NCBI RefSeq assembly: GCF_026914185.1
Contig: NC_070571.1
Span: forward strand, 62,001-126,000
DNA: 64,000 nt
Direction: 5' to 3'
Source: Puccinia triticina
Taxonomy: Eukaryota; Basidiomycota; Pucciniomycetes; Pucciniales; Pucciniaceae
Numbering within the stretch: position 1 is the first letter of the stretch; the number at the start of each line of letters is the position of its first letter. The notes under the pieces are model-generated. The model worked only from the letters and a program-made list of their open reading frames with translations. It did no database searches and had not been told where the DNA came from. This document shows, one piece after another, positions 21,737 through 31,790 of this stretch. Position numbers and translations under genes: made by a program.

Positions 21737-23215
21737 GACCCACCAAGCTCAGCTTGGCAAGTTTTATTAAGTGATAGGTCTGGTCTGTTCCAGATGAAAT
21801 CTGTTTGACCGGCAACGTGTAAGTTTTTTAATTACTTTGTTATAAGGGTTGAATTTTTGTTATAAGGGTTGATTTATTGTTATAAGGGTTTTAGGATTTG
21901 AGTGTGGATGAGTGTTGGGTGACCTGTGAGTTCTGGGTGAGGAACTGGGGAGCAGACCACAGTACTGGGGGTGGAGAGAGCTCCTTTTATAGACAAAAGT
22001 GGAGCCCCAAAGGGGCTTGTGGGTTAGGGTTTCACCTAATCTAGACAACAGGGTGAGGGATTTTAGCTGGTGGGAGTAGATACAAATGATGTCATAACCC
22101 CTCAGGGGCGCATGAATGGTGTCAGAATATACAACAGAACATTCTAAACATGCCAGGGGTGCATACATGATGTCAGAATATAAAAAAGAACATTCTAACG
22201 CATGCATGAGGTGACAGTAGACTGCATGAGCTGTCATCCAGGGGAAATTAGTGTATACACAAAGTCTGAGGCTGCAGAAACAGTGTAAATGATGTCATAC
22301 TATGTATATAAAGGAGTGTATCTAGTTAATATGTAATGAGTGTAGCCTGACAGGGAGATGTATGTTTGTATCCTGTGATATGTATAAGTGTACTACTGTG
22401 AAACTTGGTTGGGGCAGGTGACAGCTGGGTTACTGGGGCTGGCCATGTGATAGGTGTTTGGTGGGGTCCACAGAGGTGTAACTTCTTATCCAGTGGGGTT
22501 GTAATGACCATTCCAGTGGTGAATAGGGGTGAAATTGGCCGTAGGATCCATTTCTGGGGTCCATTTGATGGTATCTTGAGGCCTAGTATGAGTAATTATG
22601 TGGCATAGAAAAAACTTTTTATTTTTCCACTTTTCCCTCTACCACAACGTCCCCCTAAACGCGTCCTGAGTTCCTTGCAAAGAGCGCGGCAAGGGGAGTT
22701 TATTCTTGTCGCGGAGACGTTCCGGATGGGATGAAGGTCCTCCTGGAACATGAGAAGAGATTGGAGTTTGTTCTTGGCTCACGAGTGTGGCGCATGGTAG
22801 AGTTTTTGACGACAAGGGAGCATCTAGCCCAGAGGTGCATAATTGGGAGGAACTTACTTTTACTCCTCCCAGCCTCCGTGTAACACCATTTCCTCATTGT
22901 GCGCCAATACCCGCGAACCATCGCCCAAAGACTGCGCCAGAGACTAGAGATTTGAGGAAGAAGCCAGAAGAGGGCTTGAGGAATCAGGAAATCTTGATGA
23001 GAAACCGGGAAAACTTGATGAAAATGATTCAGAGATAGGCAGGCTATTTTTAGGATTTTTAAGGATTTTGAATTGTTTTTCAGTTTTATTATTTTGACAA
23101 CCACCGTGAGAAAAGGAAAAGAAATTGCGCCCTTGAGACTCTTGATTCAAAGTTGACTCAGCGGCGAGACTGCGAGACTCTACATTAAATCTGCCGCTTC
23201 CCGAGCCGACCTTAT
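21737..23215 (-). other. Gypsy-1 non-coding stretch between protease and RT
   Basis: No supported gene. About 21830-22610 looks foreign: it opens with three ttgttataagggtt copies, has a TATA-like tatgtatataaagg at 22300 and may be a solo LTR or other insert, but I could not pair its ends or find a duplication. The rest holds module copy d (22778-22877). Confidence 0.45.
22778..22877 (-). repeat. Gypsy-1 intron-like module, copy d
   Basis: The closest match to copy c: minus strand GTAAGTTCCTCCCAATTATG... to ...GCCACACTCGTGAG. It is preceded by the same ggaggctgggagga sequence as copy c. Confidence 0.75.
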
Positions 23216-23710
23216 CTACAAAAAATGCTGGCCCTCAATAGGGTCCTCGCGGGCTTTCCCAGCACGGGTCAGCACCGCCTTCCTCCCTCCTCCGGGGAAA
23301 TCGCGCTCCCACCGGCCAGAGTCGATCGCACAAAGAGAGACTTTGATCCGCCATCCATTCGAGTCCGGGAGGAGAATCCTCTCGCCTAATTGACCAGAGA
23401 AGGTCAATGTCGCGTCGAAATCCATGAGAAAGGGCCGGCCCAGTATGATGGGCCCATCCATACGCGTAATCAAAAAGTGGCACGTGCCCACAATTGACTT
23501 GCCAATCCTGATTGGGACATCTTCAGCTACGTCGACGAGCTTGCAGGCCTGGTTTCCAATACCATAAACCGCTGAGCTGAAGTTTACGCAAGGGCTGAGG
23601 TTGAGCTTTGTCGCCTTCGCGTCGGAAATCAGATTCAGCTGAGATCCTGAGTCCACCAAAGGGGCCGCGTTGCCTCCCTCCTCACCGATCAGAAAAGGGA
23701 GGTACCCCAA
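23216..23710 (-). pseudogene. Gypsy-1 retropepsin-like protease
   Basis: The active-site motif 'PLVDSGSQLNLIS' is followed by 'GPIILGRPFLMDFDATL', the second half of a retropepsin fold. It lies downstream of the gag stop (TAA, 23731) in the same frame ('DQAD', stop, 'NRLYSCPLGYLPF'), so gag and protease are separated by one stop codon. That may be damage or a readthrough arrangement. The frame ends at 23216. Confidence 0.8.
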
Positions 23711-23731
23711 CGGGCACGAATAGAGCCGATT

Positions 23732-24137
23732 TTAGTCCGCCTGATCCGGGGACTCCTCCATGAGAGTGCCTGACAACACTCGGAACTCGCCAACGCCCAC
23801 CTCCACGCGTCGCCTGGAAACCCACTTCTTCATGCTGTCCGCGACCGCTGGGGAGATGGCGAATATCTCAGAAACCGTCAAATTCGGGACCGAGAGGTCT
23901 GATATCTTCTTGAGCACGCCATCGACCGCGTTCGGATGCTCTTTGGCGATGCCCCTCTCAAAACGAACCTTAGGCTGAGGTGGTCCTGACTTGGCAGCCG
24001 GTATCGGCGCCACGGGAGCTTTAGAAACCGGGTCTGGGGACGTAGCAGCTGGAGAGCGCTCAAACAGCTCGCTCTCTGCGTCCATGTCCTCCGCCTCTGA
24101 TCCTGAACTCGGCGGGGGAGTCTTTCTGGCTGGCCTC
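23732..24137 (-). pseudogene. Gypsy-1 gag, C-terminal part
   Basis: Continues the gag frame left of Copia-2: 'VHPSAVKR' at 29830-29850 joins 'PARKTPPPSSGSEAEDM' once Copia-2 and one copy of its gcctc duplication are removed. It is Pro/Ser-rich, then 'PKVRFERGIAKEHPNAVDGV', ending at TAA. The two parts together give a gag of about 540 residues. Confidence 0.8.
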
Positions 24138-24925
24138 TGTGAGAATGGCAAGACTTAAGGATTATATTTCACTTTGGTCAGCTCATGGTAATCTTCATGA
24201 GATAAAAAGAAAGACAAGTTGTGATGGTGTACCTTAAGGGCAGGGGTAGGCAAAGTGAGAATGAAAAATAGAAAGAACCGCGGTCTGAGAAGAACAAGAG
24301 TGCGGTACGAGGTCGTCGCAAGCTGTTGATGATAACAAAGAAATAAATGGAAGAACAGGAGAATAGAGCTGTGGTTTGTCGAGTGTGCTGAGGTGTGTGA
24401 TCTGATTTTGGTGAGCAGGAGAGGTGATATGGTTGAGCTGATGTGTGGTTGGTGAACAAGGAAGTGAGTACTGAGGAACAATAAAGATGAGGTTGAGGGT
24501 TAGAGTCTTTATACCCGAGTAGCAGGTGGAGCTTCTGCTGATACTCACGGGTTTGTTGATGGCCTGGTTAAGCCACAGGGTCCAAAGTTTTCTCTACAAG
24601 TCGGGTGGTGCGCTCGGTTGTTGCTTGTAGCTGGTTTGGTTCAGGCGACAGGGTTGTTTCTTCCTGTATGTTCTGATTTGTTTCTCAGTCCATGCTCTCG
24701 TCGTCTAATGCGGACGGTATTGCAACGAACTGGTTAGTTTTTCTATCATATGGACCGGTTTGGTTGCTTCGGTACAACGATACAGGAGAATGAAGAAGTG
24801 TTGTACTTACGAGTGGGTGTGTGGGTGTTTGATACAGGAGACGAGATGGTTGTCTTGGCTACCTTTGAGTTGAGGAGCTCAGGAGCTGCGCCCGGGCCTG
24901 TCGGGCCATGGCCCAAATCCTGACA
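24138..24925 (-). repeat. Copia-2 3' LTR
   Basis: Direct repeat of 29041-29828. On the minus strand it starts TGTCAGGATTTGGGCC and ends ...CCATTCTCACA. The pol frame continues into it to 24746. Confidence 0.93.
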
Positions 24926-25459
24926 GGCTGCCGTGCTTCGTGCGTTGGAGCGCGAAGCAGAGATGCTGGTGGCGTCCCCAGTGAGGGGTTGAAGCGCCTG
25001 GACAATCTTGCTGCGACAGACCGGCTTTGTGAGGAAGTCGGCGATGTTGCTGGAGGAAGGGACATACTGAAGGCTGATGGTCTTGAGGTGGATTAGTTCC
25101 CTCACAAAGTGAAGGCGAAGATCCATATGCTTGGTTTGGAAGCTGTTTTGACTGGTCTCACTGCGAGCAAGGTCAATGGCGCCGCGGATGATGGAAGTCG
25201 TTTGCGGGGAGTCGGAGAAGATTTCCTTCATGAGATTGCTGATCCATGCAAGCTCCTTGCTAGCATCCGTGAGGGCTTTGTACTCCACCTCCGATGATGA
25301 CAAGGAGACGGTGCACTGCTTGGTCAATTTCCATGAAACCAGGTGATTGTTCCAGAGTACCATGTAGCCCGTGTGAGAGCGTCTTGAGTCGGGACAATTG
25401 CCCCAGTCAGCATCAACCGAGCAAACCAGGGGAGTCAAAACAGACGGCCGAAAGAGCAA
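24746..25459 (-). pseudogene. Copia-2 RNase H and in-frame LTR tail
   Basis: 'SVDADWGNCPDSRRSHTGY', 'SSSEVEYKALTDASKELAW' and 'ADFLTKPVCRSKIVQAL' mark the RNase H domain. Where Copia-1 reads 'LVDNKGAIDLA', this copy reads 'SIIRGAIDLA', so the Asp-Asn pair of the third catalytic motif seems deleted. A TAA near 25481 separates it from RT. Beyond 24925 the frame runs 180 nt into the LTR ('CQDLGHGPTGPGAA'). Confidence 0.8.
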
Positions 25460-25483
25460 TCCACAATTGATGGATCCTTTACG

Positions 25484-26443
25484 TTAGCGGAAAACCTGTA
25501 CCACTGCAGTGAAGTGCAAGAGCCCAGGGCTCTCAAGAAAATGAGAGAGCTTGCTAACAGCGAACGAAATGTCGGGACGTGTCAAGATGCTGAGGTAGTT
25601 GAGTGAACCGATGAGAGCTCGGTAGTTAACGTTGAGTGGGACAAGTCGGGCAACGTCGGCGTGACTAGCTTTGGCGAGGTGGGTGCGCGGATCAAGAGGG
25701 CAGGACGCGGTGGGAAGGGAAGCGATGTCGAATTCAACTAGCTTGCGTTTGATGTACTGCGCCTGATGCAGGACGAAACCTCCCAGTGACCGTTCGAGCT
25801 TCATTCCAAGGAGAAACGACGCATCCCCCATGTACTTGATGGTGAACTCCGCCGCCATTTGGACGCGAAAGGAGTCAGGGTCCGCGCCGATAATTATGAG
25901 GTCATCAACCTGGGCAAAGATCCAGAGAGGGCTGGGGGAGGTGCTCCAAAAGACGCATGGGTCGGCAATGGAGATGACAAAGCCAATGGAGACAAGGAAT
26001 CGACTAAGCCGTTTGTACCAGGCGAGAGAAGCCTGTTTGAGCCCGTAGATGGCCTTCTGAAGATGAAGCACGATGTTTTCGTCGGTTTTGTAGCCAGGAG
26101 GCGGAAGCATGTAGACTGTCTCTTCCAGGTCGCACGTGAGAAAAGCGCTTTTGACATCCAGTTGATGAATCAGGAGAGAGTTGGAAACAGCATGGGAGAG
26201 AAGGAGACGCAGCGACGAGGGTTTCCCCGTGGGGGCATCTTCAACGTCAAAGTTCAATCCATAGGTCTGACGAAATCCCTGCGCACAGATCCTTGCTTTG
26301 TACTTGGTGACCTGATTGTCAGATCCGAGTTTTTTCTTGTAGGCCCAGGTCGAGGGGATCACTGAGTGAGAAGGAAGCCAAGGAGTTTTGATCCAAACGT
26401 TGTGATCTTTCATGTTCTGGATTTCTTTCAGCTTGGCCGACAT
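25484..26443 (-). pseudogene. Copia-2 reverse transcriptase
   Basis: Clear RT with 'KLGSDNQVTKYKARICAQGF', 'IHQLDVKSAFLTCDLEE', 'AIYGLKQASLAWYKRL' and the catalytic 'IFAQVDDLIIIGAD'. A TGA lies between the integrase frame and this one at about 26462, and a TAA follows 'VVQVFR'. Otherwise the domain appears complete. Confidence 0.88.
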
Positions 26444-26464
26444 CCAATGTTTGCGTTCATCACA

Positions 26465-28447
26465 TCACATTGCTTGAAAGTGGTTGCTGGGCTCAACGGT
26501 GAGCGTGCTGTAGGTCACTGCAGGTCGTTGAGGATGATTCACAATGTTCAAGGAGTCCACGTCGCTGGAAATCCTGGTGGGGTGAGGACCCAGGCGAAGG
26601 ATGAGGCGCTGCCTTGGCGGTTCAGGTTCAGATTCATCATTGATGTCCATGTTATCATCATCTTCAGGGTTCCCAGGTGGGGACAAGTCTTTGGACAAGG
26701 GAACAGGTGCGGAGTGATCTTCATCATTGCTGTTGTAGGTCGTGAGAGGAAGGGGTGCAACCCCAGAGAAGTCCGGAAGGCAATCTTTGGGGTACATGTC
26801 AACGCTGGGGTTTAGTGCCGAGAGGGAGGGAAAAACAGACTCATTGAAGTATGCATTCCGAGTTTCAATGATCTTCTTGTCATCGAGGCAAACCACTCTG
26901 TACAAAGAGTAGTCATTTGTGTATCCAAGTAAGATACCTTCCCATGCTATGGGGTCAAACTTGGCCGCACGGAGTTGGTTGGGCTTGACGACCCAGTTTT
27001 TGCATCCAAAAGGTCGAAAGAAGGACATATTGGGAGGCTTTCCGAAAAGACGTTCAAGCAGGCTGACTTTGCTTTTGCTCAATGAGGTGAGACAGTTGGT
27101 GGTGGCCATGGCTGTGAGCACTGCCTCGCCCCACCACTCTTTTGCAAGGCCTGATTGGACCAACATGCATTGGGACATGTTAATGATTGTCTTGTTTGCT
27201 CGTTCAGCAACGCCGTTGTGTTGAGGGGTGTAGGGCGGTGAGACGTTATGTTGGATGCCATCGTTGCAAAGGGTGTCAGAGAGTTCTTGGTTGCAGAACT
27301 CCCCACCACTATCAGTGAAGAACTTCTTGATATGATGGCCGGTTTGTTGTTCAAAGAAGCGCTGAAAGTCGGCAATTGCCGGTGTCGCATCCGATTTCTG
27401 CTTGAGAAGAGTGACGCTGATATATCCGGTGTGTTGATCGACAAGAGTGAGAAAGTACCTGGACCCAGCATTCGTCGCTGGAGTGATAGGTCCAACGGGA
27501 TCACCGTGAACAACCTCCAAGGGATGAGAGGTCTTGTCAAAGTGGCTCTTGAAGGGGGAACGGCACACTTTTCCTTTCATGCAGGTGTCGCAAGCCGAGT
27601 CGCTGACAAGATTTGGATCAGATGTGGCTTCCCTTATTCTGGCGACTCCTGCGTGTCCAAGTCTTGCATGCCAGGTTTTGAAGGCGGTGGTCCCTCCAGA
27701 GTGTGTTTTAGTGACGAGTGCCAATGTGGCCGGAGGTAGCGGGCCTATGTTGTCTTTGAGCTCGAGTATGTCGTTGCAAAGAACACAGTCGAAGGTTGCC
27801 ATCCCGGTGATCGCCACTGTGCAGAGATCATTGATCCTAGAGATGTTGACGGAGGTGCAAAGGAACCGACCCATGGAAAGCAAATTGCGAGTCAGGCCAG
27901 GAACGTATAGACATTCCTTGAGAGTGACAATCTTTCCCCGGGAGTCAATGACGCTGGCAGTGCCAATTTTGGTGGCCGTCAAGTCAATCGAGTTTTTTCC
28001 CGTGCTGATGGGAATATTGCAGTCGGAGGTTTTGGAGAAGAAGGCTGGGTTGTTGAACATATGGTGGGAAGCCCCTGAGTCCAGAACTGTAGGGAGCACA
28101 AGTGGCGTTACCGAGAACATGCTGACCATGGTGACGTTGGCAAAGGCGGGGCGTTCAAACTGAGACGGATGAACGGTCGCCGGGGGTTGTTCTGTGGTTA
28201 CCGTGTTGTGCTGGGTGGGTGGGACCCTAGGTTTCCTGACTGGAAGCTTCTCAGGGTGGAGCGCCCAACACTGATCCTCGGTGTGGGCCGCTTCCGGATT
28301 GTGACGGCCGTTCCTGCATCCGGACGGAGGTCTGGTCCTGGCACTGAGTGCAGTGGTGGTTTTTTCGGAGGATGACTTGTGTTTGGAAGGTTCCTCCTCC
28401 TCAGCAATATCCCTCAGCTTGCTTATGAGGAGTTCGTGATTGCGCAT
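26465..28447 (-). CDS. Copia-2 gag end, protease and integrase (660 aa open frame)
   Basis: The frame holds the end of gag, the protease motif 'VLDSGASHHMFNN', a GAG-pre-integrase zinc region 'TWHARLGHAGVARIRE' and 'CDTCMKGKVCRSPF', and the integrase core 'TLVDQHTGY', 'FTDSGGEFCN', 'HNGVAERANKTI'. It ends 'NHFQAM' at TGA 26462-26464, where the polyprotein should continue into RT. It opens after a TAA at about 28450 that cuts gag, so in its present form it is part of a broken polyprotein. Confidence 0.85.
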   Translation of the reverse strand: MRNHELLISKLRDIAEEEEPSKHKSSSEKTTTALSARTRPPSGCRNGRHNPEAAHTEDQCWALHPEKLPVRKPRVPPTQHNTVTTEQPPATVHPSQFERPAFANVTMVSMFSVTPLVLPTVLDSGASHHMFNNPAFFSKTSDCNIPISTGKNSIDLTATKIGTASVIDSRGKIVTLKECLYVPGLTRNLLSMGRFLCTSVNISRINDLCTVAITGMATFDCVLCNDILELKDNIGPLPPATLALVTKTHSGGTTAFKTWHARLGHAGVARIREATSDPNLVSDSACDTCMKGKVCRSPFKSHFDKTSHPLEVVHGDPVGPITPATNAGSRYFLTLVDQHTGYISVTLLKQKSDATPAIADFQRFFEQQTGHHIKKFFTDSGGEFCNQELSDTLCNDGIQHNVSPPYTPQHNGVAERANKTIINMSQCMLVQSGLAKEWWGEAVLTAMATTNCLTSLSKSKVSLLERLFGKPPNMSFFRPFGCKNWVVKPNQLRAAKFDPIAWEGILLGYTNDYSLYRVVCLDDKKIIETRNAYFNESVFPSLSALNPSVDMYPKDCLPDFSGVAPLPLTTYNSNDEDHSAPVPLSKDLSPPGNPEDDDNMDINDESEPEPPRQRLILRLGPHPTRISSDVDSLNIVNHPQRPAVTYSTLTVEPSNHFQAM

Positions 28448-28456
28448 GAGGTCCGG

Positions 28457-28966
28457 TTACATAATGAAAGAGTCAGTGAGCGCCCGGCGAGAGGTTCCGA
28501 GCTTTGCGACGATGTATCCGCATATGTCTCTGCTGGCGCGAGCTTCTCCAATAGCAGCGAAGTTGGTGAGACAACGGTTGAGATCATCCAAGAAGTCGAG
28601 CATGTGGCCGTTGAATCGGAGGTTTTCCCATGCCGTGGTGCATCTTGTGTATTGGTGAGCTGTGTACCTTGAGTATTGAGTAGTGATTTTCCGCCACAAG
28701 AGGAAACCGTTGTCTTCAATGTCTTCGGTGACAAGGCTGGGGTAAAGTCAATCGCAGATTTTCATGCCGATGACTCCAGCGGCGTTGTTGAGCTGTTTCT
28801 TTAGCGCGCGCGCAGGATTTGGTCCAGGTTCAGCGTTGATGGCACCCCATAAATCCTTTTTCTTCATGAAAGTCCGCATGCGGAGGAACCAGAGGGCGTA
28901 ATTGGTTTCTCCTTGTAGGGTGAGGAGGCAGGCGAGCTCTTCCTTGGTTGCAATGTTTGATGCCAT
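28457..28966 (-). pseudogene. Copia-2 gag
   Basis: ATG at 28966, 75 bases inside the 5' LTR edge, starts 'MASNIATKEELACLLTLQGE'. The copia gag core 'NYALWFLRMRTFMKKKDLW' and 'WENLRFNGHMLDFLDDLNR' follow. Stops after 'GMKICD' (near 28748) and 'DSFIM' (near 28455) break it. Confidence 0.82.
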
Positions 28967-29026
28967 TTTCTTTGCTTCCCTTTAAGTCGTTTGATTGAGG
29001 GAGTTAGGTCGTTCGTTTGAAAGCAC

Positions 29027-29040
29027 CGAGACTGTAAATC
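29027..29040 (-). promoter_or_regulatory. Copia-2 primer-binding site (tRNA-Tyr anticodon half)
   Basis: Plus strand cgagactgtaaatc abuts the 5' LTR. It is identical to the tRNA-Tyr anticodon arm and to the site of Copia-1. Confidence 0.7.
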
Positions 29041-29828
29041 TGTGAGAATGGCAAGACTTAAGGATTATATTTCACTTTGGTCAGCTCATGGTAATCTTCA
29101 TGAGATAAAAAGAAAGACAAGTTGTGATGGTGTACCTTAAGGGCAGGGGTAGGCAAAGTGAGAATGAAAAATAGAAAGAACCGCGGTCTGAGAAGAACAA
29201 GAGTGCGGTACGAGGTCGTCGCAAGCTGTTGATGATAACAAAGAAATAAATGGAAGAACAGGAGAATAGAGCTGTGGTTTGTCGAGTGTGCTGAGGTGTG
29301 TGATCTGATTTTGGTGAGCAGGAGAGGTGATATGGTTGAGCTGATGTGTGGTTGGTGAACAAGGAAGTGAGTACTGAGGAACAATAAAGATGAGGTTGAG
29401 GGTTAGAGTCTTTATACCCGAGTAGCAGGTGGAGCTTCTGCTGATACTCACGGGTTTGTTGATGGCCTGGTTAAGCCACAGGGTCCAAAGTTTTCTCTAC
29501 AAGTCGGGTGGTGCGCTCGGTTGTTGCTTGTAGCTGGTTTGGTTCAGGCGACAGGGTTGTTTCTTCCTGTATGTTCTGATTTGTTTCTCAGTCCATGCTC
29601 TCGTCGTCTAATGCGGACGGTATTGCAACGAACTGGTTAGTTTTTCTATCATATGGACCGGTTTGGTTGCTTCGGTACAACGATACAGGAGAATGAAGAA
29701 GTGTTGTACTTACAAGTGGGTGTGTGGGTGTTTGATACAGGAGACAAGATGGTTGTCTTGGCTACCTTTGAGTTGAGGAGCTCAGGAGCTGCGCCCGGGC
29801 CTGTCGGGCCATGGCCCGAATCCTGACA
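29041..29828 (-). repeat. Copia-2 5' LTR
   Basis: Direct repeat of 24138-24925. Differences seen: tacaagtg versus tacgagtg, gagacaag versus gagacgag, gcccgaat versus gcccaaat. Confidence 0.93.
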
Positions 29829-31041
29829 GCCTCTTCACTGCTGAAGGGTGGACCGCGGGGGCCTTGAAGGGTTTAGGCGCCTCATGCTTCTTGCGCGCTG
29901 GATCGGATTCGTAGACTCCAGAGAAGGATTGAGAGGATACTGCTGGGGGATACCAAGGGTCCAGCGAGCCGCAAGTTGTCCTGAACTCTGTTGTTGCTGA
30001 GCTCACTTGAGGTTGGTAGGAAGCCACAACGTGGCGAATCAGGCGCGACGCGTCAAAAGGGATCAGCGCGCCATTAGGGAGGAAGAAATTGGTCCCTTTT
30101 TGCTTGACCAACTTCTCCTCCTTATCCTTCTTCAGCTTGAAACAACGCGCCGTCCCGTGACCTTCAAGGTGGCAATAATAGCAGACGAGAGGTCCACGCG
30201 ATCCTGCTCGCGCAGCAGCGACGGGAGAAGAAACTGCAAGCTCCTTCTTCAGCCGCTGCTCGAAAGACTGGAGCATACGGGAGAGGTTGTCCACAGTAGC
30301 CGGGGCTTGTGACTGAGCCGGCGCGTCTCTTGGCCGTCGGTCAGCCTCCATCTTCTTCATGATATTGTTAGACTCCTTGAAGCTTGTCGCTGGCGGCAAA
30401 GGAGCCTGAGGTTTGACTTGCTCAGAAGTAAAGGCCACCTCCTCCTCCATCTCCAACGAGGCCGCTGCGCGAAGTTCTCTGAGCGCTGGAAGAAGATACC
30501 GCCTGTCCAAAGTCTTTGCCATCTTCTTTTCCTTGATGAGATGAGACTTGATTCGTTGCTGGAACCCAAGAGAAAACAAAAAGAAGAAGTAGTCGACCGC
30601 TAAATCTTCAGACGACAGGTGTGCGTAACGGATAAGATACAAAAGAGCGACGTCAAAGGTAGATTTAAACGACCGATAATCCTTGAGGCTGGAGATTCCC
30701 TCCTTGCTGACCCAAGTATCCTTCAGGTTTTGCAGATGGGCGACCGTGTATCGCACAACGTCCACCTGTCCCCAGCGTTCCACCATCTGAGCCTTGAGCG
30801 TGAGCCACGACTTGCTTGTGTATCCACTCATATCCCACACGGCGTCCTGAATATCCTTGCTCCTGAGGAAGGACGGAATCTGGAGAACCATGTCCTCTTC
30901 GGAGGCACCGTCTAGGTTTGCGGCCAGCTCGTATTGACAAAGGAAAGCTTCAACGCGTGTCCCAAAGAACTTCAAAGCGCGGTCTTGGGGCTTGATCTTC
31001 ACCATTTGACCGGTGGGAGGAGTTGCGGGCGCGTCTGCCAT
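29829..31041 (-). pseudogene. Gypsy-1 gag, N-terminal part
   Basis: ATG at 31041 starts 'MADAPATPPTGQMVKIKPQD', followed by a retrotransposon gag domain ('FFGTRVEAFLCQYELAANLD', 'LKAQMVERWGQVDVVRYTV') and a zinc knuckle 'CYYCHLEGHGTARC' (CX2CX4HX4C) near residue 287. The frame is open up to Copia-2 and then continues at 24137. The last residues before the stop at 29782 are Copia-2 LTR. Confidence 0.85.
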
Positions 31042-31309
31042 GCCAAAAAGAACCGTTCTGGGATTTGATTGGAAGAAGGAAAACGAATCCGGTGCGGCTC
31101 ACAAACGTGGCAGATGTGATGCTTTGACGTTGCGTAGTAGAACCCTGGAGGTGCACAGTTGGGAGGACTTAATTCTACTCCCTCGCGCCTCCGCCGCTGA
31201 ACACTAAAAAAAAAAAAAAAAAAAAAAGAGAGAAAAGGGATAGGAACAGTTGCTCAGTTGAAGAGCAGGACTGGTGACCGCCAAGCGTCTCGAAATCCCG
31301 TAGAGATGA
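31042..31309 (-). other. Gypsy-1 leader with module e and an A-tract
   Basis: Non-coding leader between the primer site and gag. It holds module copy e (31098-31192, where GTAAGT has decayed to TTAAGTCC) and a run of about 22 A on the plus strand (31205-31227). Plus-strand gctcagttgaagagc (31253-31267) has the form of a tRNA D-arm. Confidence 0.6.
31098..31192 (-). repeat. Gypsy-1 intron-like module, copy e
   Basis: Most diverged copy, 57 bp upstream of the gag start. On the minus strand it ends GCCACGTTTGTGAGCC. Confidence 0.65.
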
Positions 31310-31358
31310 GACTGTAAATCTTGAGGTCGCTGGTTCGATCCCGGCTCGGGGGACCAAA
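31310..31358 (-). promoter_or_regulatory. Gypsy-1 primer-binding site extended to a tRNA-Tyr 3' half
   Basis: Two bases inside the LTR the minus strand reads TGGTCCCCCGAGCCGGGATC, complementary to the 3' end (with CCA) of a tRNA. The match goes on for about 49 nt through the T arm and variable region to the anticodon arm gagactgtaaatcttgag. This is the whole 3' half of tRNA-Tyr, far beyond a usual 18-nt site. Confidence 0.7.
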
Positions 31359-31790
31359 TGTGGAACTCCGACCAGTGCTGGGCCGTTGGCAGTTACTGGA
31401 AGGGGAATTGCGCTTTAGCGCTGCCTTTGCGGTGATCCGTAAAAAGAGTCGTAATGAGTCGAAGAGATAGGGTTAAGAGGGGGGGGGGGGGATTTTGTCA
31501 AGAGGCGACGGGGTTTAGATACTTGTTGGGGGTGGTTTGTTTTTTGTGAAAGATCTGGTTGAAAGGGGGCGGGAAATGTGATCTTAGTAGGATTCAGGAA
31601 AGAACTCAAAGTGAGCTGGGAGGCTTGGAAAACTCAGAAGGCCGCTGGGTAGGTTCAGTAAGGTTGGAATCTTGATATTGAATCTTGATGAGTGATCTGA
31701 GAAGGTTCAGACGAAGTCCCATGCCGCCCCATCATCTGAGTTTGTGCTGAACTCAGACTCCGGGGTTGTGACACTCCTGGACAGGTCATC
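31359..31790 (-). repeat. Gypsy-1 5' LTR, part 1 (cut by CACTA element)
   Basis: Matches 16549-16974. It continues at 46995 after the CACTA element; ATC is duplicated at the cut. Confidence 0.88.

Larger units (their letters stand above)
24138..29828 (-). mobile_element. Copia-2: young Ty1/copia element, slightly defective
   Basis: Two 788-bp LTRs (24138-24925 and 29041-29828) differ at only about three positions by eye. The exact duplication gcctc lies at 24133-24137 and 29829-29833. The primer site next to the 5' LTR is GATTTACAGTCTCGG on the minus strand (29040 downward), the tRNA-Tyr anticodon half, as in Copia-1. Gag, protease, integrase, RT and RNase H are all present with about four stops. 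It interrupts Gypsy-1 gag. Confidence 0.94.

Noticed and set aside
24155..24548. Overlapping 93-108 aa frames, duplicated at 29058-29451
   Set aside because: Both sets lie inside the two Copia-2 LTRs and are out of frame with pol.
31255..31356. Possible functional tRNA-Tyr gene on the plus strand
   Set aside because: The 3' half is good, but the 5' acceptor strand does not pair with ctcggggga and the D-arm-like part is about 45 nt too far away. It abuts an LTR exactly where a primer site belongs.
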